DNA from: a bacterium
GTDB taxonomy: Bacteria; Desulfobacterota; Binatia; HRBIN30; CADEER01
Length of the DNA: 64,000 nucleotides
Assembly: GCA_019637795.1 (NCBI GenBank)
Contig: JAHBUY010000006.1
Location: forward strand, 240,330 to 304,329
Direction: 5' to 3'
Positions 8,754 through 17,005 of the stretch are shown here, piece after piece. The notes under the pieces were generated by a model. The model saw only the letters and a list, made by a program, of their open reading frames with translations, did no database searches and had not been told where the DNA came from. Position numbers and translations under genes: made by a program. Within the stretch, counting starts at the first letter, position 1. Every line of letters begins with the position of its first letter.

Positions 8754-9692
8754 TCAGCGGCGTTCCGCCACCGCGCCCGCCGTTGCGATCTCGGCCGCCT
8801 CCGGCACGGGCCGACCGGTGAGGAAGGCGTCGAGCATGGCGTTGACGGTCTCCGGAGCTTCCTGCTGCACCCAGTGCGACACCCGCGGCAGGTAGCGGAG
8901 GGTGAGATCGCGGACGTACGCCTCGGTGCCGTGGGTCGTCTCCTTGGCGAGGGCGACGTCCTCCTCGCCCCAGATGAGCAGGGTCGGGATGTCGATCTGC
9001 GGATAGCCGCGCGCCCGCTGGCGGGCGCCGCCGCCGCCGCGGCCGTAGGCGCGGTAGTAGTTGAGCATGGCGGTGAGCGCTCCCGGACCGGCGGCGCTGT
9101 CGCGATAGCGCTGCAGCACCTCGTCCGGAAAGCGCGATTTGTCCACGGCGGAGGCGCGGAAGGCCTCGCCGATGGCGCGGTAGTTGCGCGCCCGCAGCAG
9201 CGCCTCCGGCAGGTACGGCAACTGGAAGAGCAGCGCGTACCAGGAGCGGCGGAGCTGCCGCCACGTCCGCAGCTCGCGCTCGAAGCAGGCGGGATGCGGC
9301 AGGTTCATCACCACCAGGCGCGACAGCGGGCGCGGCCGCCGCATGGCGAAGGCCCAGGCGATCAGCCCGCCCCAGTCGTGGGCGATCAGCACCGTCTCGC
9401 GGGCCGGCGCGGCGTCGATGAGCGCGGCGACGTCCTCCACCAGCGTCTCGATGGCATAGTCCTCCATCCGCGCCGGCCGCTCGCTCCTGCCGTAGCCGCG
9501 CAGATCGGGCGCCCAGGCGCGGTAGCCGAGCCGCGCCAGCAGCGGCATCTGGAAGCGCCAGGAGTACCAGAGCTCCGGAAAGCCGTGCAGGAAGAGGGCC
9601 AGCTTGTCGCCGCCGCCGCACTCGGCGACGTGAAAACGGATGCCGTTCGCCTCGACGAAGCGATGGTCGATGCCGCGCACGCGATTTGCCAC
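8754..9692 (-). CDS. Alpha/beta hydrolase, epoxide-hydrolase type (Asp nucleophile)
   Basis: 312 residues. HGFPE forms the oxyanion region (residues 36-40). The nucleophile position holds D106 in AHDWGG, the signature of epoxide hydrolases and haloacetate dehalogenases rather than esterases. The acid lies in WGEEDVA and the catalytic His in VSHWVQQE. The Trp next to the nucleophile also fits epoxide hydrolase. Likely substrates are lipid or xenobiotic epoxides. It sits between an EamA exporter (46 bases upstream) and an SDR, all on the minus strand, suggesting a small detoxification or lipid-modification operon. A dehalogenase role cannot be excluded. Confidence 0.85.
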   Translation of the reverse strand: MANRVRGIDHRFVEANGIRFHVAECGGGDKLALFLHGFPELWYSWRFQMPLLARLGYRAWAPDLRGYGRSERPARMEDYAIETLVEDVAALIDAAPARETVLIAHDWGGLIAWAFAMRRPRPLSRLVVMNLPHPACFERELRTWRQLRRSWYALLFQLPYLPEALLRARNYRAIGEAFRASAVDKSRFPDEVLQRYRDSAAGPGALTAMLNYYRAYGRGGGGARQRARGYPQIDIPTLLIWGEEDVALAKETTHGTEAYVRDLTLRYLPRVSHWVQQEAPETVNAMLDAFLTGRPVPEAAEIATAGAVAERR

Positions 9693-9738
9693 GGGAGGCA
9701 GAGGATCACAGCGGCACGCGCTGTCTCAAGCCCCCGGC

Positions 9739-10671
9739 TCAGCGCTCCGCGTCGAGCAGCAGCGGGCCGCGCACCGCCGAGGGACGGCGGACGTCGCGAG
9801 CGCGCGTCGTCACGGCGACGCCGAGCAGCACCAGGGCGCCGCCCAGCACCTGCGACGGCAGCAGCGGCTCGCCGAGCAGCAGGGCCGAGAGCAGCGCGGT
9901 CAGCACCGGCACCAGATAGACGAAGACCACGGTGCGCCCGACGCCGACGCTGTGGACGCCGAAGAGAAAGAGCTGGCCGGCGAGCACCGAGGCGAAGACG
10001 ACGAGGAACGCCAGCGCCGCGATGGTGGGCGCCGAGGCGGCGGCGAGCTGCGCGAAGGGCGCGGTCGGCAGCGCCAGCGACAGCGTCACCAGGCTGCCGA
10101 CGCCGTAGGTGACGGCGTTGGTCATCGCATGCGGCAGGTGCGCCACCGCGCCGCGCGACGCCAGGTTGAAGATCGCCCACAGGCAGGCGGCGGCGAGCGC
10201 CAGCAGATCGCCGCCGCGGGCCGCCGCCAGGCCGGCCAGGATCGCGAGGTCGCCGTGGGTGATCACCACCGTGGCCCCGGCGAGGGCGAGGAGGATGCCG
10301 GCGACCCGCCCGGCGGTGAGCGCCTCGCCGACCAGGGGTGCCAGGAGGACGGTGAGCGCCGGGTTCAGCGCCACCAGCAGCGCCGCGTTGGTCGCGCTGG
10401 TGCGCTGCAGCGCCGCCATGAACGCCCATTGGTACAGCACCCCGCCACAGACCGCCATCACCGCCAGCGACGGCAGCGCGGCGCGCAGATTGGCGGCGCG
10501 CCGCATGCGCCAGGCGAACGGCAGCAGCACCAGCGTCGCCGCCAGGTGCCGCAGCCCGGCCGCCGCCAGCGGCGTCAGCTCGGCGGTCACCAGCTTGCCG
10601 GCGATGAAGGCGCCGGCCCACAGCAGACTGGTGAACGACAACCCGAGGTAGGCGCGAGCGGCGCGGCTCAT
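9739..10671 (-). CDS. EamA-family (DMT) transporter
   Basis: 310 residues with about ten hydrophobic helices in two homologous halves, typical of drug/metabolite-superfamily permeases. The first half starts 'ARAYLGLSFTSLLWAGAF', and the second repeat begins near the middle (LLALAAACLWAIFNLASR). The substrate is unknown; relatives export amino acids or metabolites. It is the first gene of the run with the epoxide-hydrolase-like enzyme and SDR. Its start codon lies nine bases from the edge of an inverted-repeat element (10680-10877), so its promoter must lie within or beyond that element. Confidence 0.85.
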   Translation of the reverse strand: MSRAARAYLGLSFTSLLWAGAFIAGKLVTAELTPLAAAGLRHLAATLVLLPFAWRMRRAANLRAALPSLAVMAVCGGVLYQWAFMAALQRTSATNAALLVALNPALTVLLAPLVGEALTAGRVAGILLALAGATVVITHGDLAILAGLAAARGGDLLALAAACLWAIFNLASRGAVAHLPHAMTNAVTYGVGSLVTLSLALPTAPFAQLAAASAPTIAALAFLVVFASVLAGQLFLFGVHSVGVGRTVVFVYLVPVLTALLSALLLGEPLLPSQVLGGALVLLGVAVTTRARDVRRPSAVRGPLLLDAER

Positions 10672-10679
10672 GCGGCAGG

Positions 10680-10877
10680 GCTAGCCTTCATGTGACGAAG
10701 AGATTTCACCACGGAGGCACGGAGACACGGAGTAACCTGGACACGAGGTGGTTCGGGGCGAGATCCCCAACGCCATCAGGAATCGCCTTAGGGATTGCAC
10801 CCACCCGCCATTCCGACGCTGCCTCCTCCGTGTCTCCGTGCCTCCGTGGTGAAGGTGTCTTGTGTATCGAGGCTAGC
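10680..10877. repeat. Inverted-repeat intergenic element with a perfect 28-bp core
   Basis: Bases 10705-10732 and 10826-10853 are perfect reverse complements (28 of 28), built from repeats of the 'CACGGAG' type. Outside the core the match continues imperfectly to an 8-base pair of ends, GCTAGCCT at 10680-10687 and AGGCTAGC at 10870-10877. The 93-base spacer between the perfect arms is unique. I see no reading frame in it. It resembles dispersed palindromic elements in high-GC environmental bacteria (REP or MITE type). It fills the space between the SnoaL and EamA genes. Confidence 0.85.
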
Positions 10878-10932
10878 ACCGCGGGGCGCCGACTGGCGAT
10901 GGCATGAGACGCCCATGGAAACGAGTCGACGC

Positions 10933-11367
10933 TCAGCCGGTCCGCAGGTGGCGGCCGAGATCGCCGACGAGATCCATGAAGATCAGGCGATCGGCGAAGC
11001 GCCACGCGCCGTCGGCGTGGCGCGCGAAGCGGTCGTGGTAGCGGCCGGCGACGATCGGCTGCAGCGCCGCCCCCGGCGCCGCCTGGAGGACGGTGAAGCG
11101 CGAACGCGCCGTCGCCGCGTCGCCCGCCAGCTCGATCACCAGGTTGGTGGTGACGTGCTGGGTGCGCGGCACGCCGTCGTAGAGGATGACCACCCGCTCC
11201 AGGACCGCGCGCACGGCCGCGGCGCCGCGGTACGCGCCGCCCTGGGCGCTGCGATAGGTGGCGTCGGCGAAATAGCCGGCCACCCCCGCCAGGTCGCCGG
11301 CGTCGAGGCGCTCGGCGTAGCCCATGATCAGCGCCGTGATCGCCGCCCGGTCGGCCTCGTCGCTCAT
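10933..11367 (-). CDS. SnoaL-like (NTF2-fold) protein
   Basis: 144 residues with the NTF2-like layout: an N-terminal helix pair (ITALIMGYAERLDAGDLAGVAGYFADATY), 'GGAYRGAAAVRAVLE', and beta strands ending in a WRFADRLIFMDLVGDL segment. Members are isomerases, dehydratases or cyclases for polyketides and steroids, or simply ligand-binding folds. Nothing here fixes the reaction. The ATG has a good ribosome site (GGAGGGG). It is divergent from the wax-ester synthase gene across a 90-base promoter region. Confidence 0.85.
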   Translation of the reverse strand: MSDEADRAAITALIMGYAERLDAGDLAGVAGYFADATYRSAQGGAYRGAAAVRAVLERVVILYDGVPRTQHVTTNLVIELAGDAATARSRFTVLQAAPGAALQPIVAGRYHDRFARHADGAWRFADRLIFMDLVGDLGRHLRTG

Positions 11368-11390
11368 CGCCCCCCTCCGACAGCGCGCGC

Positions 11391-11419
11391 TTGGCAGGGC
11401 GCGTCCGACCCACTACTAG
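11391..11419 (+). promoter_or_regulatory. Possible sigma-70 promoter for the WS/DGAT gene
   Basis: TTGGCA at 11391-11396 and TACTAG at 11414-11419 are separated by 17 bases. The -35 is close to consensus but the -10 is weak. The predicted start of transcription is near 11426, about 32 bases before the ATG at 11458. A matching divergent promoter for the SnoaL gene is not obvious. Confidence 0.35.
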
Positions 11420-11457
11420 ACGGTTCCGACGCCGCAGCGCTCGCGCAGGAGTCCGCC

Positions 11458-12972
11458 ATGCCCCGCTACGCATACGACCAACTGACCTTCCTCGACAACT
11501 CCTTCCTCATCATGGAAGCGCCGAACGCGCCGATGCACATCGCCGGCACGGCCACCTTCGAGGCCGGAACGCTGGTCGGACCCGACGGCGGTCTCGACAT
11601 CGACGCCATCCGCGCCTACGTCGCCTCGCGCCTGCACCTCATCCCGCGCTACCGGCAGCGCCTCGCCACCCTGCCCCTGCAGCAGCGGCCGATCTGGGTC
11701 GACGACCCGCACTTCAACATCCACTACCACGTGCGCCACACCGCCCTGCCGCGCCCCGGCGACGAGCGCCAGCTCAAGCGCCTGGCGGCGCGCATCATGG
11801 CGCAGCACCTCGATCGCTCGAAGCCGCTGTGGGAGATCTGGTTCATCGAAGGGCTCGAGGGCGACCGCTTCGCGATGGTCAGCAAGATCCACCACTGCAT
11901 GGTGGACGGCGTGTCGAGCGTCGACCTGCTGAACGTGCTGCTGCAGCTCGAGCCGTCGAGCGAGATCCACCAGGCGCCGGAGTGGATCCCGCGGCCGGCG
12001 CCGACGGTGATGGACCTCGCCGCCGAGACGGTCGAACAGCTCACCACCCTGCCGCGCTCGCTCGGCGACGCCGTGCGGCGCACGATCAGCGACGCCCAGG
12101 ACCCGCGCTCGGACCTGCGCGCCCGCCTGCGCGCGGCGCGCGACGCCTTCGCCGACGTGCGCACGGTGTCGGCGACGCCGCTCAACCGGCCGATCGGCCC
12201 GCACCGCCGCTTCGACTGGCTGCGCATGCCGCTCGCCGAGATCAAGGCGGTCAAGAACGCGCTCGGCGGCACGCTCAACGACGTCGTGCTGGCGACGGTG
12301 AGCGGCGCCATCCGCCGCTTCCTGGAACGCCACCGGGTCGACGTCGACCATCTCGACTTCCGGGTCATGGCGCCGGTCAGCGTCCGCAGCACCGACGAGC
12401 GCGGCACCCTCGGCAACCGCGTCTCCGCCTGGATGGTGCCGCTGCCGCTCGACGAGCGCGATCCGCGCGCCGCGCTGACGCGGATCCGCGAGACCACCGA
12501 GCAGTTGAAGGAGAAGAAGGAAGCGATGGGCGCCGAGGTGCTGGCGCAGGTCGGCGAGTGGACGCCGTCGACCCTGCTCTCCCTCGCCTCGCGCATGCTC
12601 ACCCGCGCCCTGCCGTTCAACCTCGTGGTCACCAACGTGCCCGGGCCGCAACTGCCGCTCTACCTGATGAGCGCCCGCATGCTCGACAACTTCGGCCTCA
12701 TCCCGCTCACCGACTACCTCTGCCTCGGCATCGTGCTGTTCAGCTACGACGGCCAGCTCTGCTGGGGGTTCACCTGCGAGTGGGACCTGCTGCCCGACCT
12801 GCACGATTTCGTGCTCGACATCCGCGCCGCCTTCGCCGAGCTGCAGGACGCCGCCGCCGCGGTCGCCGCGCCGCCACGGTTGACGCGGCCGGCGCGCGCG
12901 CGTCGGCACAAACGACACGAGGCGCCACCGCGCCGCGCCGCGCATTCGCGCGCCGGACGGCGTCGGGAATGA
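11458..12972 (+). CDS. Wax ester synthase / diacylglycerol O-acyltransferase (WS/DGAT)
   Basis: 504 residues. The family active-site motif HHxxxDG is intact as H145-H146-C-M-V-D150-G151, with the usual N-terminal 'DQLTFLDNSFL'. The C-terminal WES_acyltransf region contains 'VVTNVPGP' and 'YDGQLCWGFTCEWDLLPD'. It joins acyl-CoA to fatty alcohols or diacylglycerol for storage wax or triacylglycerol at the membrane. The ATG has AGGAG seven bases upstream. The last 30 residues are Arg/Ala-rich and unlike the family, perhaps a recent extension of the frame. The dioxygenase gene follows after 61 bases. Confidence 0.93.
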   Translation: MPRYAYDQLTFLDNSFLIMEAPNAPMHIAGTATFEAGTLVGPDGGLDIDAIRAYVASRLHLIPRYRQRLATLPLQQRPIWVDDPHFNIHYHVRHTALPRPGDERQLKRLAARIMAQHLDRSKPLWEIWFIEGLEGDRFAMVSKIHHCMVDGVSSVDLLNVLLQLEPSSEIHQAPEWIPRPAPTVMDLAAETVEQLTTLPRSLGDAVRRTISDAQDPRSDLRARLRAARDAFADVRTVSATPLNRPIGPHRRFDWLRMPLAEIKAVKNALGGTLNDVVLATVSGAIRRFLERHRVDVDHLDFRVMAPVSVRSTDERGTLGNRVSAWMVPLPLDERDPRAALTRIRETTEQLKEKKEAMGAEVLAQVGEWTPSTLLSLASRMLTRALPFNLVVTNVPGPQLPLYLMSARMLDNFGLIPLTDYLCLGIVLFSYDGQLCWGFTCEWDLLPDLHDFVLDIRAAFAELQDAAAAVAAPPRLTRPARARRHKRHEAPPRRAAHSRAGRRRE

Positions 12973-13033
12973 CGCTTTCCGCCGTCCTCCTGCGCCGTCG
13001 TCCCGCGCCGTCCGTCGTGGTTCGCCTGTCCCG

Positions 13034-14080
13034 ATGATCCCGTACCGCACCACCGTGATCAGCCCCGAGGGCCTGCCGCTCTGCATCGAGCCGAGCGACG
13101 ACGCCGACGTCGGCCGCCTCTGCGACTGGCTGCGCGCCCACCCCGACTGGGTGCAGGAGCAGCTCACCGCCCACGGCGCCCTGCTCTTCCGCGGCTTTCC
13201 GATCGACGACGCGCCGACCTTCGAGCGCGTCGCCCGCGCCATCGACGACCACCTGAAGAACGAATACCTCGGCACCTCGCCGCGCAACGGCCTGACCGAC
13301 TACGTCTTCACCGCCAGCGAGCTGCCGCCCTTCTTCCCCATCCCCGAGCACTGCGAGATGAGCTTCGTCGCCCAGCCGCCGCAGCGGGTCTTCTTCTGCT
13401 GCCTGCTGGCGCCGCCGGCGAACAGCGGCGAGACGCCGCTGGTCGACTTCCGCGCCGTCTGGCGCGACCTCGACCCCGCGGTGCGCCAACGCTTCGAGAC
13501 CGGCGGCATCCGCATCGTCCGCAACTACGCCGGCCCGGGCGGCGGCGCGACGCTCGACCTGTGGCAGCTCAAACGCTGGGACGAGATGTTCCTCACCACC
13601 GACAAGGCCGCCGTCGAGGCCAAGTGCCGGGCGGAGGGCTTCGAGGTGCAGTGGGGACCCAAGGACCGTCTGCGCCTGATCAGCACCCAGCCGGTGCACC
13701 GCGATCACCCGCGCACCGGCGAGCGCGTCTGGCACAACCACACCCAGGTCTTCCACCTCTCCGCGGCGCCGGGCGAGTACCGCCGCATCGCCGCCCTGCG
13801 GCCGACGCTGCGCCACCGCCTGCTGGCGAAGGTGGCCGAGATGATGGTCGCGCTGCAGCGCCGCCTGCGCTCGTCCGAGCAGCAGGCGATGCACTGCACC
13901 TACCTCGACGGCCGCGAGATCAGCGACGCCGACATGGAGCACGTGCGCGACGTCATCTGGCGCCACCTGGTGATCACCCCCTGGCAGCGCGGCGACGTGC
14001 TGGCGATCGACAACTGCTCCGTCGCCCACGGCCGCCTGCCCTACCGCGGCCCGCGCCAGGTCGCCGTGGCGTGGGCCTGA
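13034..14080 (+). CDS. TauD/TfdA-family Fe(II)/2-oxoglutarate dioxygenase
   Basis: 348 residues. The iron-binding triad is visible as H106-C-E108 in the EHCEMSF segment, with a distal His in CSVAHGRLPYRG near residue 334. The Arg residues after the distal His probably bind 2-oxoglutarate. The H-x-E form and the C-terminal 'WRHLVITPWQRGDVLAIDN' are typical of the SyrP/clavaminate-synthase-like subgroup, often acting on amino-acid-derived or peptide substrates. It follows the WS/DGAT gene on the same strand with no obvious ribosome site. The substrate is unknown. Confidence 0.88.
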   Translation: MIPYRTTVISPEGLPLCIEPSDDADVGRLCDWLRAHPDWVQEQLTAHGALLFRGFPIDDAPTFERVARAIDDHLKNEYLGTSPRNGLTDYVFTASELPPFFPIPEHCEMSFVAQPPQRVFFCCLLAPPANSGETPLVDFRAVWRDLDPAVRQRFETGGIRIVRNYAGPGGGATLDLWQLKRWDEMFLTTDKAAVEAKCRAEGFEVQWGPKDRLRLISTQPVHRDHPRTGERVWHNHTQVFHLSAAPGEYRRIAALRPTLRHRLLAKVAEMMVALQRRLRSSEQQAMHCTYLDGREISDADMEHVRDVIWRHLVITPWQRGDVLAIDNCSVAHGRLPYRGPRQVAVAWA

Positions 14081-14200
14081 GCGCGCCTTCGCGCGCGAAC
14101 CGCAGCCACGAAGGCATGCGGCGGCGGAGCCGCGGGAGCCCATGCGTCCCTCGCCCCGCGTCTCCGTTCCTTCGCGTGACGGGAGCGCTCCGGCGATCGC

Positions 14201-15352
14201 TCACGCCCGCAGGGCGCGGAAGAAGGCCCGGATGTCCTGCACCAGCAGCGCCGGCTCCTCCATGGCGGCGAAGTGGCCGCCGGCGGGCATCGGCGTCCAG
14301 TGGGTGACGTTGTAGAGCTTCTCCACCCAGCGTCGGGGCGGGCGGATCAGCTCGCGCGGAAAGATGGCGCAGCCGGTCGGCACCTCGACGCGGAAGTCGG
14401 TGGGCGGGAACTTCGCGTTGCGCATCGTCTCGCAGTACAGGCGGCAGGAGGAATTGGCGGTCTCCGGCACCCAGTAGAGCATGATGTTGGTGAGCAGTTG
14501 GTCCTTGCTGAAGCGGCGCTCGATGTCGCCGCCGCAGTCGCTCCAGGTGCGGAACTTCTCGACGATCCACGCCGCCAGCCCGGCCGGCGAGTCGTTGAGC
14601 GCGTAGGACAGGGTCTGCGGCTTGGTGCCCTGGATGCGCTGATAGCCGGTCTCCTCCTTGAGGAACTGCTGCGCCTCCATCAGCGGGATCAGCTCCTCCT
14701 GCGTCAGGCCGTCGGCCGGATTGGCGGGATCGGGGGGAAAGGCGACGACCATGTTGAGGTGCACGCCGGCGACCCGCGGCGCGTGGCGGTAGCCGAGGTA
14801 GGTGCTGACCATCGACCCCCAGTCGCCGCCCTGGGCGCCGAAGCGGGCGTAGCCGAGCCCCTGCATGAGCTCGGCCCACAGCGCCGCGATGCGCTCCGGA
14901 TCCATCCCCGGCTCGCGGGGATGGTCGGAGAAGCCGTAGCCCGGCATCGACGGACAGACGACGTCGAAGGCGTCGGCCGGATCGCCGCCGTGCGCCGCCG
15001 GGTCGGCGAGCGGGCCGACGATGTCGACGAACTCGGCCACCGAGCCCGGCCAGCCGTGGGTGATGACGAGCGGAAACGGCCGCGGCCCCCGGCCGCGCAC
15101 GTGGATGTAGTGGATGCCGAGACCGCCGACCTCGGCCCGGAACTGCGGCAGCGCGTTCAGCCGCGCCTCGGCGGCGCGCCAGTCGTAGCGGTCGCGCCAG
15201 TAGGCGACCAGCTCGCGCAGGTACGCGAGCTCGGTCCCATAGCCCCAGCCGGAGCCCGGGATCTCGTCCGGGAATCGCGTCCGCGCCAGGCGGTCGCGCA
15301 GATCGGCGAGCACGGAATCGTCGACGGCGATGCGAAAGGGTTCGATGCGCAT
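14201..15352 (-). CDS. Epoxide hydrolase with N-terminal EHN region
   Basis: 383 residues of the juvenile-hormone/microsomal-type epoxide hydrolase family. The EHN region lies at residues 1-110 ('MRIEPFRIAVDD', 'FPDEIPGSGWGYGT'), followed by THGWPGS (98-104). The nucleophile is D177 in GAQGGDWGS and the catalytic His lies in GGHFAAMEEP near 361. Family members hydrolyse trans or bulky epoxides to diols. The start is ATG at 15352, 41 bases downstream of an EamA gene on the same strand. It is the second epoxide-hydrolase-type enzyme paired with an EamA exporter in this window. Confidence 0.92.
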   Translation of the reverse strand: MRIEPFRIAVDDSVLADLRDRLARTRFPDEIPGSGWGYGTELAYLRELVAYWRDRYDWRAAEARLNALPQFRAEVGGLGIHYIHVRGRGPRPFPLVITHGWPGSVAEFVDIVGPLADPAAHGGDPADAFDVVCPSMPGYGFSDHPREPGMDPERIAALWAELMQGLGYARFGAQGGDWGSMVSTYLGYRHAPRVAGVHLNMVVAFPPDPANPADGLTQEELIPLMEAQQFLKEETGYQRIQGTKPQTLSYALNDSPAGLAAWIVEKFRTWSDCGGDIERRFSKDQLLTNIMLYWVPETANSSCRLYCETMRNAKFPPTDFRVEVPTGCAIFPRELIRPPRRWVEKLYNVTHWTPMPAGGHFAAMEEPALLVQDIRAFFRALRA

Positions 15353-15393
15353 GCGGCTGCATACGAAACGGCGCGCCCGCTGGCCAGGGAGGG

Positions 15394-16287
15394 TCAGGCG
15401 TGGCTGCCCCGGTCGGCGACGAACGCCAGGATGCCGGTCGCGGTCAGCAGCAGGCCCGCCCACTGCGCCGGGGTCGCGACCTCGCCGAGGATCAGGAAAC
15501 TCGCGGCCAGCGAGAGCAGCGGGATGGACGGCACGACGATGGCGGTGGCGCGCGCCAGGTCGATGCGGGCGATGGCGACGTACCACAGCAGCGTGCCGCC
15601 GTAGCTGAGCACCAGGCCCTGCAGGATCCACAGCGGCGCCAGCGGCCACAGCGCCGCCGCTGGCGGCAGCGCCGCGGGGCCCTCGACCGCCACCCAGACG
15701 GCGGCCAGCAGCAGGCTGCCGTAGGCGTAGCGGGCGCTGGTCAGCGCCACCGCCGGACTGCCGCCCAGGGTGCGCAGGACGATCAGGTGCGAGGCCTGCC
15801 AGCACAACGGCGTCAGCAGCAGGAGCCAGACGCCGAACGAGGTCTCGATGGCGCTGGCGCCGACCGCGAGGGCGATGCCGGCGAGGATGAGCAGGGTCGC
15901 CAGCAGGCGGCGCGGCGTCGGCCGATGCCCGAGCACCAGCCAGGCGAGCAGCAGCGAGTACGCCGGCTCGATCTGCAGGCACAGGGTGGTGACGATGGCG
16001 TTGGTGCGGCTGGCGCCGACGTAGAGCAACAGGTGCGCGGCGGCGGTGCCGAGGGCGGCGATCGCCAGCAGGCGCCAGGCGCGCGGCCGCGCCACCAGCC
16101 AGCACAGCTCGCCGCGCAGCGCCAGCACCACGAGCGCGGCGAGGCCGGCGAAGACGTTGCTGCCCGCGGCCACCAGCAACGGGCTGGCGTGGCCGGTGGT
16201 CAGCTTGGCGACCGCCGGGATGAAGGCGCCGTTCAGGGCGCACAGGGCCGCGGCCAGCAGCCCCAGTCGTTCCTCGCGTTCCCGCAT
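15394..16287 (-). CDS. EamA-family (DMT) transporter
   Basis: 297 residues from the ATG at 16287 (MREREERLG), with about ten transmembrane helices. The start was chosen because upstream codons encode an Arg/Pro-rich stretch without helix character. Two EamA halves are recognisable, the second ending 'LAASFLILGEVATPAQWAGLLLTATGI', the typical last repeat. The exported substrate is unknown. It is followed by an epoxide hydrolase gene, mirroring the EamA/hydrolase pair at 8.7-10.7 kb. Confidence 0.85.
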   Translation of the reverse strand: MREREERLGLLAAALCALNGAFIPAVAKLTTGHASPLLVAAGSNVFAGLAALVVLALRGELCWLVARPRAWRLLAIAALGTAAAHLLLYVGASRTNAIVTTLCLQIEPAYSLLLAWLVLGHRPTPRRLLATLLILAGIALAVGASAIETSFGVWLLLLTPLCWQASHLIVLRTLGGSPAVALTSARYAYGSLLLAAVWVAVEGPAALPPAAALWPLAPLWILQGLVLSYGGTLLWYVAIARIDLARATAIVVPSIPLLSLAASFLILGEVATPAQWAGLLLTATGILAFVADRGSHA

Positions 16288-16427
16288 CGTCGGTCGGTGG
16301 GCGCGCCGCGGCGGGCCGCGCGCCCGGCATCTGGCATGGCGCCGCGGCGGCCGCAAACACGCTTGAACGGGCGGCGCGAAATGCGTAGCCGAGGAACCGG
16401 GTCGACCAACCGAAGGAGGCGCGGCGC

Positions 16428-16874
16428 ATGGATGTCGACGGCACCTGTATCTTCTGCCGCATCGTCAGCGGCGCGATGCCCTGCCACCGCGTCCACGAGG
16501 ACCCGCACACGCTGGTCTTCATGGACATCTTCCCGGTCGCCGACGGCCACACCCTGGTGATCACCAAACAGCACGCGGCGACGATCTTCGAGGCCGACGA
16601 GACGGCGCTGACGGCGGTGGCCGCCACCGCCCGCCGGGTGGCGCACGCCATCCGCGCGGTGCTGGCGCCGGACGGCCTGATGGTGTTCCAGCTCAACGGC
16701 GCGGCGGCGATGCAGACCGTGTTCCACTACCACATGCACCTGCTGCCGCGCCGCGCCGACGAGCCGCTGGCGCTGCACACGCGCGTGCCCGGCGATCCGG
16801 CGCGCCTGGCCGAGCTCGCCCGCCAGCTCGCCGCGGCGCTCGGGCGGCCGCCGCGGCCGTCGTCCAGCACCTGA
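16428..16874 (+). CDS. HIT-family nucleotide-binding hydrolase
   Basis: 148 residues. The N-terminal CIFCRI zinc-type pair, 'DIFPVADGHTLVI' and the histidine triad in HYHMHLLPR identify the HIT superfamily, nucleotide phosphoramidases and dinucleotide polyphosphate hydrolases related to HinT/Fhit. The ribosome site GGAGG is seven bases before the ATG. The gene stands alone between a divergent EamA gene and the convergent gpsA. Its cellular substrate is not known for most bacterial homologues. Confidence 0.92.
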   Translation: MDVDGTCIFCRIVSGAMPCHRVHEDPHTLVFMDIFPVADGHTLVITKQHAATIFEADETALTAVAATARRVAHAIRAVLAPDGLMVFQLNGAAAMQTVFHYHMHLLPRRADEPLALHTRVPGDPARLAELARQLAAALGRPPRPSSST

Positions 16875-16946
16875 GGGTCGGTCCGAGGAGGGAGCCGAGC
16901 CTGGCATCCCGCCGCGATGCGCCGGCGCTCGCGCCGCTCGGCCGCC

Positions 16947-16966
16947 GACCGCGCCGCGGCGCGGTC
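16947..16966. terminator. Perfect 20-bp GC palindrome between convergent genes
   Basis: Bases 16947-16966 form an exact inverted repeat (GACCGCGCCG and its complement), midway between the convergent ends of the HIT gene (16874) and gpsA (17006). There is no T-tract, so if it terminates transcription it is not a classical intrinsic terminator. Confidence 0.4.
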
Positions 16967-17005
16967 CCGGGGGCATCGCGACCGCGGCCCGCGCTCGAGG
17001 CGCGG

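Noticed and set aside
14081..14200. Third copy of the CACGGAG-type element between the dioxygenase and epoxide hydrolase genes
   Set aside because: Only short fragments resembling the unit (around 14108 and 14155) occur and the arms do not pair well.
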